Positions 42,893-52,649 of a stretch of 64,000 nucleotides of DNA are shown here, piece after piece; the first letter of the stretch is position 1, and each line of letters opens with the position of its first letter. Source of the stretch: SLRI01 sp942491185. Lineage in GTDB: Bacteria > Pseudomonadota > Alphaproteobacteria > Geminicoccales > Geminicoccaceae. The stretch is from the NCBI GenBank assembly GCA_942491185.1, contig CALOAB010000010.1:210025-274024 (forward strand). The letters are read 5' to 3'. Under the pieces are notes generated by a model. The model was not told where the DNA came from. It was given only the letters and a program-made list of their open reading frames with translations, and did no database searches. Made by a program: the position numbers and the translations under genes.

Positions 42893-43021
42893 AGAGGTGT
42901 CGGCGCGGCTGGCGTAGAGCGGACGGGGGGGGGGGTGGCGCTCGGTGCGCGTTTTCGGCCGGGTGGGGACGGCGTTGGCGGTGGACGGACGGGGCTCGAT
43001 CGGGGGCACGTCGCCCCGCGG

Positions 43022-44361
43022 TCAGGGCGGCAGAGCGAGGGCGCGGTCGGCGAAGCGGGCGAGGCTTTCCTTGTAGGGGTAGCTGGACGGCAGCGCGACC
43101 TTGATCCGGGTCTTCATCTCGGTGACCCGGGCGGCGACCTTGATGAAGGCGAGGCGCAGGGTGTCGAACTGGGCGTCGCGCCAGAACGAGGTCTTGGGCG
43201 CCAGGCCGCGCAGGGTGTGCAGGAGCCAGTAGGCGGCGGTGTGGATCAGCAGGCGGAACTGGTTGGCGGTGGCCTTCGTGCACGAGGTCCGGTCGGAGGC
43301 GAGGTGCAGCTTGTGCGCCTTGATCAGGTTCTCGGCCTGGCCGCGGGCGCAGTAGACCTCCTCGTACAGCCACCGCGGCGTGCCCTTGAGGTTGGTGACG
43401 ATGAACCGGCTGTCGCTGCCCTGGGCCGAGGCCTCGACGCGGGCGATCACCCGGCGCTCGACGCCCCAGGTTTTGGCGGCGTAGCGGAACTCGCCGTAGC
43501 GGCGGGCCTTGGCCACCTCGCCGGCGATTCGGCCAACCGCCGCATCCTCGGCGAGATGCCTGACCTTGCCGAGCAGCACCTGGTTGCCGCCGAGGCCGAA
43601 GATGTAGCCGACCCGGTTGCGCTCCAGCCAGTCCATGGCCTCGGGCCGGGCGTAGTGGCTGTCGCCGCGGATCAGGATGTCGACCTTCGGCCAGCGGGCG
43701 CGGATCGCCGCACGACGTGGCGCAGCACCAGCGCGACCTCGGCACCGTCCGGGGTCTTGCCGGGGCGCAGGATCACCGCCACCGGCTTGCCGGTCGTCGC
43801 CTCGTAGATGTGGATCGGCAGGAAGCAGCGGCTGTCGTAGTGGGCATGGAACAGCGCCAGCTGCTGCTGGCCGTGCACCCGGTCCTCGGTGTCGTCGATG
43901 TCGAGCACGATCCGGCGCGGCACCTCGTCGAAGCTGTCGCAGAACAGCTCGACCATGGCCGCCATCATCCGCTTGAGCGCGGTCGGGCCGGGCAGGTTCT
44001 CGAGCCGGCACATGGTCGGCTGCGAGCACAGCTCGGCACCCGTCTCCGGCAGCCGGCCGACCGCCATCTTGAAGGCCGGATCGTCGCGCAGGGCGTCGCA
44101 GTCGTTGGCGTCCGCGTAGCCGGCGGCGATCAGCAGCGCGCGGAAGCGGATCATCTCGGCGAGGCCGTGGCGGACCCGCTCGGGCGCCCGCGGGTCCTCG
44201 ATGCAGCGCGCCAGCCGCTCGGCCAGGCCGAGCTTGCGCTCGATCTCGGCCAGCACCAGCACCCCGGCGTCCGAGGTCAGCCGGCCGCCGTCGAAGGCGA
44301 CGTGCACCGGCTTGCCGCCGACCGGTGACAGGCCGGGCAAAAGCGGGGCATCTTCCGTCAT
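43022..44361 (-). pseudogene. IS1380-family transposase, single-base frameshift
   Basis: Two frames form one transposase of about 446 residues. The first part (from ATG 44361) has FDGGRLTSDAGVLVLAEIER, DADNDCDALRDDP-type sequence and LDIDDTEDRVHGQQQLALFH, typical of IS1380. The second resumes with WPKVDILIRGDSHYARPEAM (a catalytic Asp region), KGTPRWLYEEVYCARGQAEN with the Glu, then LIHTAAYWLLHTLRGLAP. One base is missing near 43710. Possible inner parts of terminal inverted repeats, GCGTTGGCG near 42974 and its complement near 44410, flank the gene at similar distances, but exact ends cannot be set. Otherwise well preserved, so it is a fairly recent arrival or damaged only in the assembly. 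Confidence 0.85.
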
Positions 44362-44374
44362 GGCGGGCGCGCAA

Positions 44375-45053
44375 CTCCGTTCGATCGCGATAGAAAGAGA
44401 GAAAAAGAAGGCGCCAACGCTACGGTCACCATGGCCAACACCGCCTACAATCTCGGCCGATGGCGATGGTGGGAGGGGCGAACTGCGTCCGTTTGTCGAA
44501 AAACCAACCGAATGTGCCGCAGCCCACCCGGAAACATCAAACCAAATACCCTAAAACTCCTCCACCGAGCCAAAACGCACGCAAACCACTCAAAGCGGCT
44601 TAACGACGGGTGCCAGATGTGTCCAAGTGGCCGGCCGTGCCACCCCGCGGATATGACTCAATGGCCTTCTGGCTATTGATGGTGTCGAGAATGGGCGAAC
44701 GATCGGGCCACTGGCTCATCCCAAGCTTGCCGCGTAACAAAATGCTGCTTCATCGCGCAACGGTCCAGCCCACCGATCGCGCGTAACCTCTTCCTTGGCA
44801 GCGCTCTTAAAGCCGGTCAACTCCGAACGGCCCAGCGTCAGGCCAGAGTTCGACTCGTGATCCTTGGTAGCAGCAGCTGCAAGAAGCCGATCCGCGATGA
44901 CGAAAAACAGTGTCACGGGCAGGCGCCAAGCCCGCCAAGCGACGACCGACCAGCCCCAGCCATTTCCCGGGCCGGCCATCATCCCCACAATCTACGCTTC
45001 TTGAAAGTGCTTGAGCCCACGGCCTGATGCCCGAGCTTCGCGTAATACGCCAA
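44375..45053. other. Gene-free stretch between the IS1380 copy and the cadherin-like gene
   Basis: About 680 bp. No reading frame on either strand has a protein-like pattern. The first part is probably the right end of the IS1380 element. The rest contains ordinary mixed sequence and ends in a strong hairpin. Confidence 0.4.
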
Positions 45054-45079
45054 GAGCGTGGTGCCACGGCACCACGCTC
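45054..45079 (-). terminator. Strong hairpin downstream of the cadherin-like repeat gene
   Basis: GAGCGTGGTGCC and GGCACCACGCTC are perfect 12-base inverted repeats separated by two bases, 30 bp past the stop codon at 45109. It is the likely end of the adhesin transcript; no clear T-run follows. Confidence 0.6.
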
Positions 45080-45108
45080 CAAGCGTTGATCAGTTCAGAA
45101 GAGGCGGA

Positions 45109-48029
45109 TCAGGCCGGCACGGCGGTGTCCTCGACAACGAGATTGGCGGTTGGGCTACCACCACCGGAACCGGCGAACGGGTCCGCGGTGACATCGAAAG
45201 AGCTGTCGACGCTGCCGTTGAGGGCGACGTTCAGCTCGTCGCGGATGTCGATCGCCGCTTGCGCCTCGAACTCGGCGAACAGCTCGGCCAGGAAGTCGGG
45301 TGAGCCGTCACTCTCGTTGAACAGCGCCACGCCGCCGGTGAGCATGCCGGCGATATCGAGGTAGAAGGTGCCGTCGCCGAACGCGGTGGCGCTGCCTTCC
45401 GCTCCGGCACCAGCCCAGGCGGTCCCGGCGCCGTCGAGCAGGCCCAGCTGCTCCATCTGCCCCATCACCAGATCGGCGAGCGAGGGGCCGGGTGCGCCGA
45501 CGCTCGGCGGCGCCGGCTGGCCACCGCCGATCGAGCCCTCGTAGGCCGCCAGCAGGGCGTCGTAGAGATCGCCGCCGAGCGGCTGGAAGATCGGGCTCTC
45601 GAAGACGTCGAAGCTGAGTGCCTCGTTGACGTCGCCGTCCGCCGTGGCGGAGCCGTCAGCCGCGATCTGCGCCTGGATGTAGCCGCTCAGCTCGCCGCTC
45701 AGGATCGCCGCGAAGAAGGGCATGCCGCCAAGCGAGACACCGACGCCGGAAAGAGCGGCCGCGTCGAGCAGGATGTCGATCCCGATCGAGCCGTCGCCAT
45801 GCTCCGTGACGGTCATCTCCTGCGCGGCATCGTAGAGGGCCAATGCCTCGAAAGTGATGTCGCCAGGCGTGATCCCGCGGATGTCGACGCTGACCTCGCC
45901 GTAGCCGAAGGCACCGTACTCATCCTGGATGGCATAGTAGAAGCCGGCGTCACCCGTGTAGTCGGCGGTCGGCGTGAACACCACGTAGCCATCCGGCGTC
46001 AGGCTGACCTCGCCATTGAAGGACGGCCCGAAGCCGGCGAAGCTGAACGCGCCGTCGACATCGTAGTCATTGGCGAGCAGCGCCTCGAGCGGCGCGTAGA
46101 AGCCGACATCCTCATAGCCGACGAAGTGGTCGGCCTCGGCCACCGGCGCATCGTTGACGCCGACGATCTCGACCGTGACATAGGCCTGCGAGGTCGCACC
46201 ATGCTGGTCCGCGATCGTGTAGGCAAAGGTCTCATAGGCCAGCTCGCCCTCGGCCAGGTGCTCGAAGGCGCCGAACGGTCGGTAGGTCAGCGAGCCGTCA
46301 TTGTTGATCCACTTCTGCCCTTCGCTGCCCATGCCCTGAATGCTGACGGCGCGGATGCTGTCGGTCGCGTCGGGGTCGTAGTCGTTGAGCAGCGCATCGA
46401 AGCGCACCTCGCCATCCTCGCTGACCCGCACGAAGTCGTGCTGCGCCACCGGCGCGTCGTTGAGCCCGACGACGGCCACCGTGATGGTGCCGGTGTCGGT
46501 GGCACCGTGCTGGTCGGCGACGGTGTAGCCGAACTCCTGGTAGGCGATCTCGCCCTCGCCCAGGTAGTCGTAGGCGCCGTAGGGGCGATAGCTCACGGTG
46601 CCATCGTGGTTGATCCACCTCTGGCCCATGCTGTCGCCGAGGCTGAACAGATTGGTGACGCGCAGCGTGTCATTGACATCGGGGTCGGTATCGTTGGCCA
46701 GCGCGTTGAACCGAGCGTTGCCTTCCTCGCTCACCCAGACGAGATCGTCGTGGGCGGTCGGCGCGTCGTTGACGCCCTCGATCCGCACCGTCACCTCGGC
46801 CGTGCTCAAGGCGCCATGCTGGTCGGCGACCGTGTAGGAGAAGGTCTCGGTGGCGTGCTCGCCCTTGCCCAGATGGGTGAACTGACCATTCGGGTCGTAG
46901 GTGATGCTGCCATTCGCCTGCAGCACCGCCGTGCCCTGCAGCCCGGCCGAATCGACGGAGACGATCCGCAACGTGTCGTTGCTGTCGGGATCGGTATCGT
47001 TGGCCAACGCGTCGATCGCGACATGCGTCCGCTCGGTCGTGACGGCGTGGTCATCGGCGCCGATCGGGGTGTCGTTGACCCCGGTGATCGTCACCTCGAC
47101 CGTGGCCTTGTCCGTCGCGCCCTGCTGGTCGGCGATCTTGTAGGTGAAGCGCTCGGTGGCCGTCTCGCCCTTGCCCAGATGGGTGAACTGCCCATTCGGG
47201 TCGTAGTTGAGGCTGCCGTCGGCATTGACGATCACCCGGCCGGCGAGGCCGGTCGTGTCGACGTCGACCAGCTTGATGCCGTCATTCGCATTGGGATCGC
47301 GATCGTTGCGCAGGACGTCGATCTCGACCGCCTGGCGCTCGCTGGTGGTCGCACTGTCGCCATTGGCGATCGGCGCGAAATTGACAGCGATCGAGCCTGA
47401 GGTCGTCGCACCTGAGCCACGTGAGCCGTCGTCGAGCGGCGTGCCGAAGGCGCGCTCGCCCTCGTTTCGCCCGAAGCTGGTGGGATCGAGCTCCATCGTC
47501 GGGCTGAGGCTCTGGCCGATCGACCCCAGCTCGAAGGTCCGGAACGCAGCACCACCGCTGACCGGCTCGGCCGACTCTCTTCCTCGGCCACGCCCTCGGC
47601 CGCGCTCGCCCGGGCCTCGCCTTGCGGCGTTGCCACCGTCTCGACGGCGCTTGCCGGGAACGTCCCGGCCTCGCGCAGCGCGGTCTCGGCGAGCTCGGCC
47701 ACCGGCAACGCCGTGTCGAACGACTCGAGCGCCGCCGCCACCGCACTGGCGCCGACGAAAGCCTGATCGGCCAGCTGCAGGACGATCTCACCCGACGCGC
47801 CACTGGTCGAAACTGGCCACTCGGTGCCGTCGGCGAGGCGGATCACCAGCTCGCCATCGACCACGACGAAGGCACCGTCCTTGCCGGGCGCCTCGCGCAG
47901 GTCGACCACCGGGACACCGTTCGCATCGTGCACCACCGGCGGAAGCGTCGCCGGCATTTCGCCAGGTGTGGCCACAACGGCTGCCCCGGTCTCGACAATC
48001 GCCTGGTTGCTGCTCGATGATTCCGCCAT
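45109..48029 (-). pseudogene. VCBS/cadherin-like repeat surface protein, single-base frameshift
   Basis: A protein of about 973 residues in two frames. The N-terminal part (from ATG 48029 with GAGAGGA upstream) has no signal peptide. It includes VVVDGELVIRLADGTEWPVS and LADQAFVGASAVAAALESFD, the usual start of type I-secreted adhesins in alphaproteobacteria. After a break near 47580 the second frame carries five VCBS/cadherin-like modules, each with a GVNDAPxAxDD-type linker, NDxDPDxNDTLR and FxYTxADQHGA, then a sixth Ig-like module. A unique Ala/Gly-rich C-terminal region follows, rich in acidic residues. RTX nonapeptides are not seen. Likely role: calcium-binding adhesion or biofilm matrix. 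The secretion genes nearest (58.8-63 kb) are themselves decayed. Confidence 0.75.
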
Positions 48030-48723
48030 GGCGTCCTCTCATTAACTATAGTCGTTAACATCCTGGCGAGTTGCTCTCCGCGTTCACTGGCGGTCGGCGT
48101 CCTCGGTTGCAGAGATGTAACCCAATATCGGCAACGATTTCTTCGTTAATATTGTGTTTTTGTTTACAGTCTGATTATCATCGTATGTAGTTTAGATCAA
48201 ATTGAAGCATTAACTATTTCATAACGTCATTAACTTTATTTTGATTGCCAGACGGCGAAGCGAGTCACCGGCACGGCAGCCCGCTGCGCCATCGCTTGGA
48301 TGACGACACGGTCAGCTGGGTAGGCGGTAGCTTGGGGGCCGCGGCGGTGATCGGAAAGCCGCGGGGCCCGCGGCGGAGAAAAGGAAGCCCGGCGGCGCCA
48401 AGACTGCCGGAAGACGGGGCAATCGCCTGCGCCCACCCGGCGTCAACGATCGTCCAGCTTATCCTCGAGGCCCGGGACGCGAGACGCAGGGCGAGCGCCG
48501 CCTGGTGCCAGCCGGCGCTGCACCTCTGCTGCGGCTCGTCAGTCGCCCGGGAGTGCCGCCCGCGTGCTCCGTCATTCAGCGGAGACCGGCCTCGCTTCAG
48601 CGCTGGCGCGGATCGATCGATTTTCGGCGCCAGACGGGATGATCGGCCACTGAAATCATTGACATGACAGTATTCATTCATACATCCCAGCGAACAATCG
48701 CTAGTCAGCGACAAGGACATTTC
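48030..48723. promoter_or_regulatory. Long divergent intergenic region with an AT-rich core
   Basis: About 690 bp between the cadherin-like gene (minus) and the RNA helicase (plus). The part from 48040 to 48250 is far more AT-rich than its surroundings and contains several TTAA words, such as TTAACTATAGTCGTTAA (48043-48059) and TTAACTATTTCATAA near 48211. These resemble but do not exactly match the CtrA site TTAA-N7-TTAA. The second half (48260-48650) returns to high GC and shows no gene. Confidence 0.35.
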
Positions 48724-50337
48724 TTGACCGAAAATCACCCGACCGTGACCTTCGCCGAGCTCGGCTTACGCGAGGAAATCCAAAAAGCCATTGCCGACGC
48801 TGGCTACATCCATCCGACGCCCATCCAGGCACAGGCCATTCCCGTTGTGCTGGACGGCAAGGACGTGGTGGGCATCGCCCAGACCGGCACCGGCAAGACC
48901 GCCGGCTTCACGTTGCCGATGCTGCACCGCCTCGCCGCCGGCAGGGCCAGGGCACGGATGCCGCGCTCCTTGATCCTCAGCCCGACGCGCGAGCTGGCAA
49001 CGCAGATCTCGGCCAGTTTCGAGACCTACGGCAAGCATCTCAACCTGACCATGGCGCTGCTCATCGGTGGTGTCGGCATGGGCGACCAGGAAAAGCTGCT
49101 CGAGAAGGGCGTCGACGTCCTGATCGCGACGCCCGGCCGCCTGCTCGACTGGTTCGACCGCGGCAAGATCTTGATGACCAGCGTCGAGATGTTCGTCATC
49201 GACGAAGCCGACCGCATGCTCGACATGGGCTTCATCCCCGACGTCGAGCGGATCTTCCAGCTGATGACCAAGCGTGGGCAGACGATGCTCTTCTCGGCCA
49301 CGATGCCGAAAGAGGTGCGCCGCCTCGCCGACAAGTTCCTGAAGAGTCCGGTCGAAATCGAGGTAGCGCGGCCGTCGACCCGAGCCGAGGGAGTCGTCGA
49401 CGTGGTCGTGCCGATCAGCGCCGTCGAACGGCGGGTTGCGGTCGACCGCCTGCTCGATATCGAGAAGATCTCGAACGCCATCATTTTCTGTAACCGCAAG
49501 CGCGACGTCTCGATGGTCAACAAGTTCCTGCAGCGGCAGGGGCGGAACGCGCAGGATATCCACGGCGATCTCGACCAGAGCCAACGCCAGGCCACGCTCG
49601 ACGCGTTCAAGGCGGGCAAGGTCGACTATCTCGTCGCAACCGACGTGGCGGCGCGCGGCCTCGACATCGTCGATTTGCCGGCGGTGATCAATCTGGACGT
49701 GCCCTACCACCCCGACGACTACGTGCATCGCATCGGCCGCACCGGCCGCGCCGGCAAGGAAGGCCGCGCCTTCACCTTGGCCGACGCCAATGATGCCAAG
49801 TATTTGTCTGCCATAGAGAGATTGCTGGGCCAGAAGCTCAATCGCCAGCCGATCGAGGGCATCAGCGGCGAGTTGGTGCGGCCGCAGCGCTCATCGCGCC
49901 GGGCGCCGGCGACAGACGCAGCCGAGACGGCGCCAGTGGACGAGCCGGCAGCATCACCAGATGCAGAGGCAGCGCCGCCGACACCTAAGCGTCGGCGGCG
50001 CAAGAGCGAGGCAACGGCCGAGGCAGCGGCGCCGGTCGTTGCTGCAGAAGCTACCGAGGCCGCCGCCGAGAAGCCCAAGCGGCGGCGCCGGGCCAAGCCG
50101 GTGGCGGAGCCCGCGAGCGACGCGGCGCCTGCCGAAGTCGCCGCCGAGACAGCAGCGCCGGCCAACGAGGTGGCCCCCTTCCCGCCGCGAGCGGCCCGCG
50201 AGCGCGCTCGGCCGGCCCGGGCGGAGCGCAAGCCGCAGCGCCAGCACGAAGGCGGCCGTGACGAGCCGGTTGTCGGGCTCGGCGACCATGTGCCGGCCTT
50301 CCTGCTGCGCCCGGTCCCGACCAAGGTCAGCGCCTGA
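48724..50337 (+). CDS. DEAD-box ATP-dependent RNA helicase (RhlE-like)
   Basis: A protein of about 537 residues that unwinds RNA, probably in ribosome assembly or mRNA decay. Motifs in order: Q motif (FAELGLREEIQKAI, then HPTPIQAQAIP), AQTGTGKT (near residue 52), PTRELATQ, TPGRLLDW, VIDEADRMLDMG (near 159), SATMPKE, IIFCNRKRDV, VATDVAARGLDIV and HRIGRTGRAG (near 334). The last 150 residues are a disordered Ala/Glu/Pro/Arg-rich tail of the kind that binds RNA. TTG 48724 is preferred because AAGGA lies 6 bases before it; ATG 48664 is in frame but without a ribosome site. Confidence 0.93.
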   Translation: MTENHPTVTFAELGLREEIQKAIADAGYIHPTPIQAQAIPVVLDGKDVVGIAQTGTGKTAGFTLPMLHRLAAGRARARMPRSLILSPTRELATQISASFETYGKHLNLTMALLIGGVGMGDQEKLLEKGVDVLIATPGRLLDWFDRGKILMTSVEMFVIDEADRMLDMGFIPDVERIFQLMTKRGQTMLFSATMPKEVRRLADKFLKSPVEIEVARPSTRAEGVVDVVVPISAVERRVAVDRLLDIEKISNAIIFCNRKRDVSMVNKFLQRQGRNAQDIHGDLDQSQRQATLDAFKAGKVDYLVATDVAARGLDIVDLPAVINLDVPYHPDDYVHRIGRTGRAGKEGRAFTLADANDAKYLSAIERLLGQKLNRQPIEGISGELVRPQRSSRRAPATDAAETAPVDEPAASPDAEAAPPTPKRRRRKSEATAEAAAPVVAAEATEAAAEKPKRRRRAKPVAEPASDAAPAEVAAETAAPANEVAPFPPRAARERARPARAERKPQRQHEGGRDEPVVGLGDHVPAFLLRPVPTKVSA

Positions 50338-50362
50338 ACCGGCGAACAGGGAAACCGCTCAG

Positions 50363-50605
50363 GTGCAGACGATCTTCGTCATGGTCAAATGTGAGCTCGG
50401 CAGCTCCTATGATGTGGCCGATGCTGCCGTGCAGTCCATTCAGGAGGTTTCCGAGGTCTATTCGGTCTCCGGCCAGTATGACTTGATCATGAAGTTCCAC
50501 CTCGATGCCGCGGTCGACATCGGCCGGTTCGTGAACCAGGCGGTGCAGACGCTGCCCGGCGTCAAGGACACCTTCACCCTGATCACCTTCAAGGCGTTCG
50601 CTTGA
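50363..50605 (+). CDS. Stand-alone Lrp/AsnC ligand-binding domain protein
   Basis: An 80-residue protein made only of the alpha/beta effector-binding (RAM) domain of Lrp/AsnC regulators: TIFVMVKCELGSSYDVADAA, EVSEVYSVSGQYDLIMKFHL, LPGVKDTFTLITFKAF. It lacks the DNA-binding helix-turn-helix. Such proteins form ring-shaped oligomers and are thought to sense amino acids or partner with full-length Lrp proteins. The start is GTG 50363, with AGGGAAA about 10 bases upstream. The NUDIX gene start overlaps its stop (TTGA), so the two are co-translated. Confidence 0.88.
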   Translation: MQTIFVMVKCELGSSYDVADAAVQSIQEVSEVYSVSGQYDLIMKFHLDAAVDIGRFVNQAVQTLPGVKDTFTLITFKAFA

Positions 50606-51273
50606 GCGAGGCGAGCGCCGCCCGTCGCCGGGCCGATGAAGCGGCAATGGCCGACGATGGCGCCGATGTCCGCGTCTCCGAGCGGCGCCTCGCCTATAGC
50701 GGCTTCTTCGATCTCGAGGTGCTGCAGCTGCAGCATCGCCGCTTCGACGGCACCATGAGTGATGTCGTCAGCCGCGAGGTTCTTCATATCCCCAACGCGG
50801 CGGCCATCCTACCCTACGACCCGGTGACCGACCGGGTGATCCTGATCGAGCAGTTCCGCCCCGGCACGCTCGCGCATGCCGAGGGGCCATGGATGCTCGA
50901 AGCCGTTGCCGGGCTGATGGAGCCGGGCGAGGACGCTGAGCAGACAGCGCGGCGCGAGATCGTCGAGGAGGCCGGCCTCACAGCACGGCGGATTGAGAAG
51001 GTCGGCGTCTATATCGCCTCGCCGGGTGCTGTCACCGAGCATACCACCGTCTTCATCGGCGAGGTAGCGAGCGGCAAGGCCGGCGGCGTGCACGGGCTCG
51101 CGGCCGAGACCGAGGACATCAAGAGCCATGTGATCGACCGTGCTCAGGCACAGGATTGGCTCGAGGATGGTCGAATCGTCGCCGCCAACGCCGTCTTCGC
51201 GCTGCGCTGGATGCAAGTGCATGGTGCCGCACTTCGGGCACGCTGGCTTGCGGCAACGCCGGCAAACGACTAG
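50602..51273 (+). CDS. NUDIX hydrolase, ADP-ribose diphosphatase type
   Basis: A 223-residue protein from TTG 50602, overlapping the previous stop by four bases. The Nudix box Gx5Ex7REIVEEAGL is complete at residues 104-126 and binds Mg2+. The upstream ILIEQFRPG motif, the preceding VVSREVLHIPNAAAILPYDP and the substrate-side glutamates in AETEDIKSHVI resemble NudF, which cuts ADP-ribose to AMP and ribose 5-phosphate. ATG 50647 is an alternative start. Its TAG stop codon is formed by the first bases of repeat C. Confidence 0.9.
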   Translation: MSEASAARRRADEAAMADDGADVRVSERRLAYSGFFDLEVLQLQHRRFDGTMSDVVSREVLHIPNAAAILPYDPVTDRVILIEQFRPGTLAHAEGPWMLEAVAGLMEPGEDAEQTARREIVEEAGLTARRIEKVGVYIASPGAVTEHTTVFIGEVASGKAGGVHGLAAETEDIKSHVIDRAQAQDWLEDGRIVAANAVFALRWMQVHGAALRARWLAATPAND

Positions 51274-51540
51274 GAGCCTGTCCGAGACATGGTCACAGTC
51301 TGCACGCGTCAGCCCTGGCTTTGGGCGAGGAGACCGGCCCGCCGCGATGCGACGCCATCGTCAGGGTCGGTCGACGTGGCCCAGAGCCAGGGCTGACGCG
51401 CCCTTCGGGTCGCCGAAGCGCCAGCGAGGGCGGCGTCGCGCCGGCTCGACGATGCCCCGGCATCTCCTTCGCCGCCGCTCCTTGCCCCCGCTGGCGCTTC
51501 GGCGATGCAGACCGTGACCATGTCTCGGACAGGCTCCTAG
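51270..51540. repeat. Palindromic MITE-like repeat, copy C (variant)
   Basis: A 271-bp element with nearly perfect terminal inverted repeats of 35 bp: CTAGGAGCCTGTCCGAGACA... and its complement at the right end. The outer GGAGCCTGTCCGAGA is the same word as in copy B. The interior is different from A and B but is again a set of nested hairpins: CGTCAGCCCTGGCTTTGGGC with its complement near 51380, and CGAAGCGCCAGCGAGGGCGG with its complement near 51470. No protein is encoded. It lies between the NUDIX and NDUFS4-like genes. Confidence 0.8.
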
Positions 51541-51580
51541 CTGAGCAAGAGCGGCAACGGCAGCAAAGGCAAGTGACGCC

Positions 51581-51868
51581 ATGCAGGCACGCATCTACCA
51601 ACCGGCCAAGACCGCCGTGCAGTCCGGCAGGCGCAAGACCAAGGAATGGACGGTCGAGTTCGAGCCGCGCTCGCGCAAGGAAGCCGATCGGCTGATCGGC
51701 TGGGTCGGCTCAGACGACATGGACCAGCAGGTGCAGATGCACTTCCCGACCAAGGACGCCGCCATCGCCTATTGCCGCCGCGAGAACCTGACCTTCCAGG
51801 TGTTCGAGCCGCATCAGCGCGTCGTTCGGCCCAAAGCCTACGCCGAGAACTTCATCCACCGCAGCTGA
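51581..51868 (+). CDS. NADH dehydrogenase complex I accessory subunit, NDUFS4-like
   Basis: A 95-residue protein matching the ETC complex I NDUFS4/18-kDa family: MQARIYQPAKTAVQSGRRKT, WTVEFEPRSRKEADRLIGWV, DAAIAYCRRENLTFQV and RVVRPKAYAENFIHR. In mitochondria and alphaproteobacteria this subunit binds the peripheral arm of complex I near the NADH-binding module and stabilises it. Other complex I genes are not in the window, which is usual. Its presence is strong evidence for an alphaproteobacterial source. Confidence 0.93.
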   Translation: MQARIYQPAKTAVQSGRRKTKEWTVEFEPRSRKEADRLIGWVGSDDMDQQVQMHFPTKDAAIAYCRRENLTFQVFEPHQRVVRPKAYAENFIHRS

Positions 51869-51933
51869 GAGCCAAGCCCTGAAGCCGCTCCGGCATTCCC
51901 CCTGGGCAGCGCCCCTGCTATGAGTCGGCTGCG

Positions 51934-52010
51934 GCGCCCTTAGCTCAGCCGGATAGAGCATCTGCCTTCTAAGCAGAGGGTCGCAGGTTCGAGTCCTGCA
52001 GGGCGCGCCA
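51934..52010 (+). tRNA. tRNA-Arg (anticodon TCT)
   Basis: A complete cloverleaf: acceptor GCGCCCT with AGGGCGC, D arm GCTC...GAGC, anticodon stem TCTGC/GCAGA around loop CTTCTAA (anticodon TCT, reading AGA/AGG), and T arm GCAGG-TTCGAGT-CCTGC. The 3' CCA is encoded (52008-52010). The 3' side is followed at once by an IS30-family relic, so this tRNA may mark the border of the accessory region to its right. Confidence 0.97.
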
Positions 52011-52019
52011 GTTTTCCCA

Positions 52020-52345
52020 ACAAGTTGCGCTCCACGCCCAACAGTGAGATCCCTTCCGTGTCGCCACACGGCAAATAGCACCATATCTTGGTGGCCTTCT
52101 GGCCGGGCCCGAAGATCCAGGCGTGGATCGTCTCGGTCGACACGTAGCGTAGGCCGCGCAGCACACCTCGCTTCAGGTGCCCGTCGATCTGCTCGGGCGT
52201 CCAGCCCTCGACCAGGCGATCGCTCACGTAGCCAGCGGGCGACGGATCGCGCTCCAGCACTGACGGCTGATGCCGCCTCAGCAGATACGAGGCTTCGGCG
52301 ATCGATAAGCCCAGTCGCCAGCGCGTTGAGCCGATGCCCGCTTCA
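52020..52345 (-). pseudogene. IS30-family transposase fragment
   Basis: The minus-strand frame includes YVSDRLVEGWTPEQIDGHLK, then TETIHAWIFGPGQKATKIW, typical of the middle part of IS30-family transposases. Both ends are missing, with no DDE catalytic region and no detectable terminal repeats. The fragment lies between tRNA-Arg and the 3' end of the giant repeat protein gene. Confidence 0.8.
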
Positions 52346-52649
52346 TCATTGACCGTCAGGCGGCAAGCTGACCGCTGAAGACATCGACAGTGAGGGAAGC
52401 GCGTGCCTGGGCGGTGCCGCCATTGCCGTCGGCGGCGGTGTAGGTGAAGCCGGCGGCACCGCTGAAGCCCGGCTCGGGCGTGAACAGCGGGTCGCCCTGG
52501 GGATCGAGCGCGACGCTGCCGTTGAGCGGGTCGCTCACCGCGGTGACGCTGAGCGGGTCGCCGTCGGGGTCGCTGTCATTGGCCAGCAGAGCCGCGGCGG
52601 CGATGCTCAAAGGCGTGTCGAAGGCCGTGCTGAAGCCACCGTCGTCGAC

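Noticed and set aside
45799..47400. A 533-codon plus-strand frame antisense to the cadherin-like repeat gene
   Set aside because: It only mirrors the repeat periodicity of the real gene, and its Val/Asp/Arg-rich sequence has no recognisable domain.
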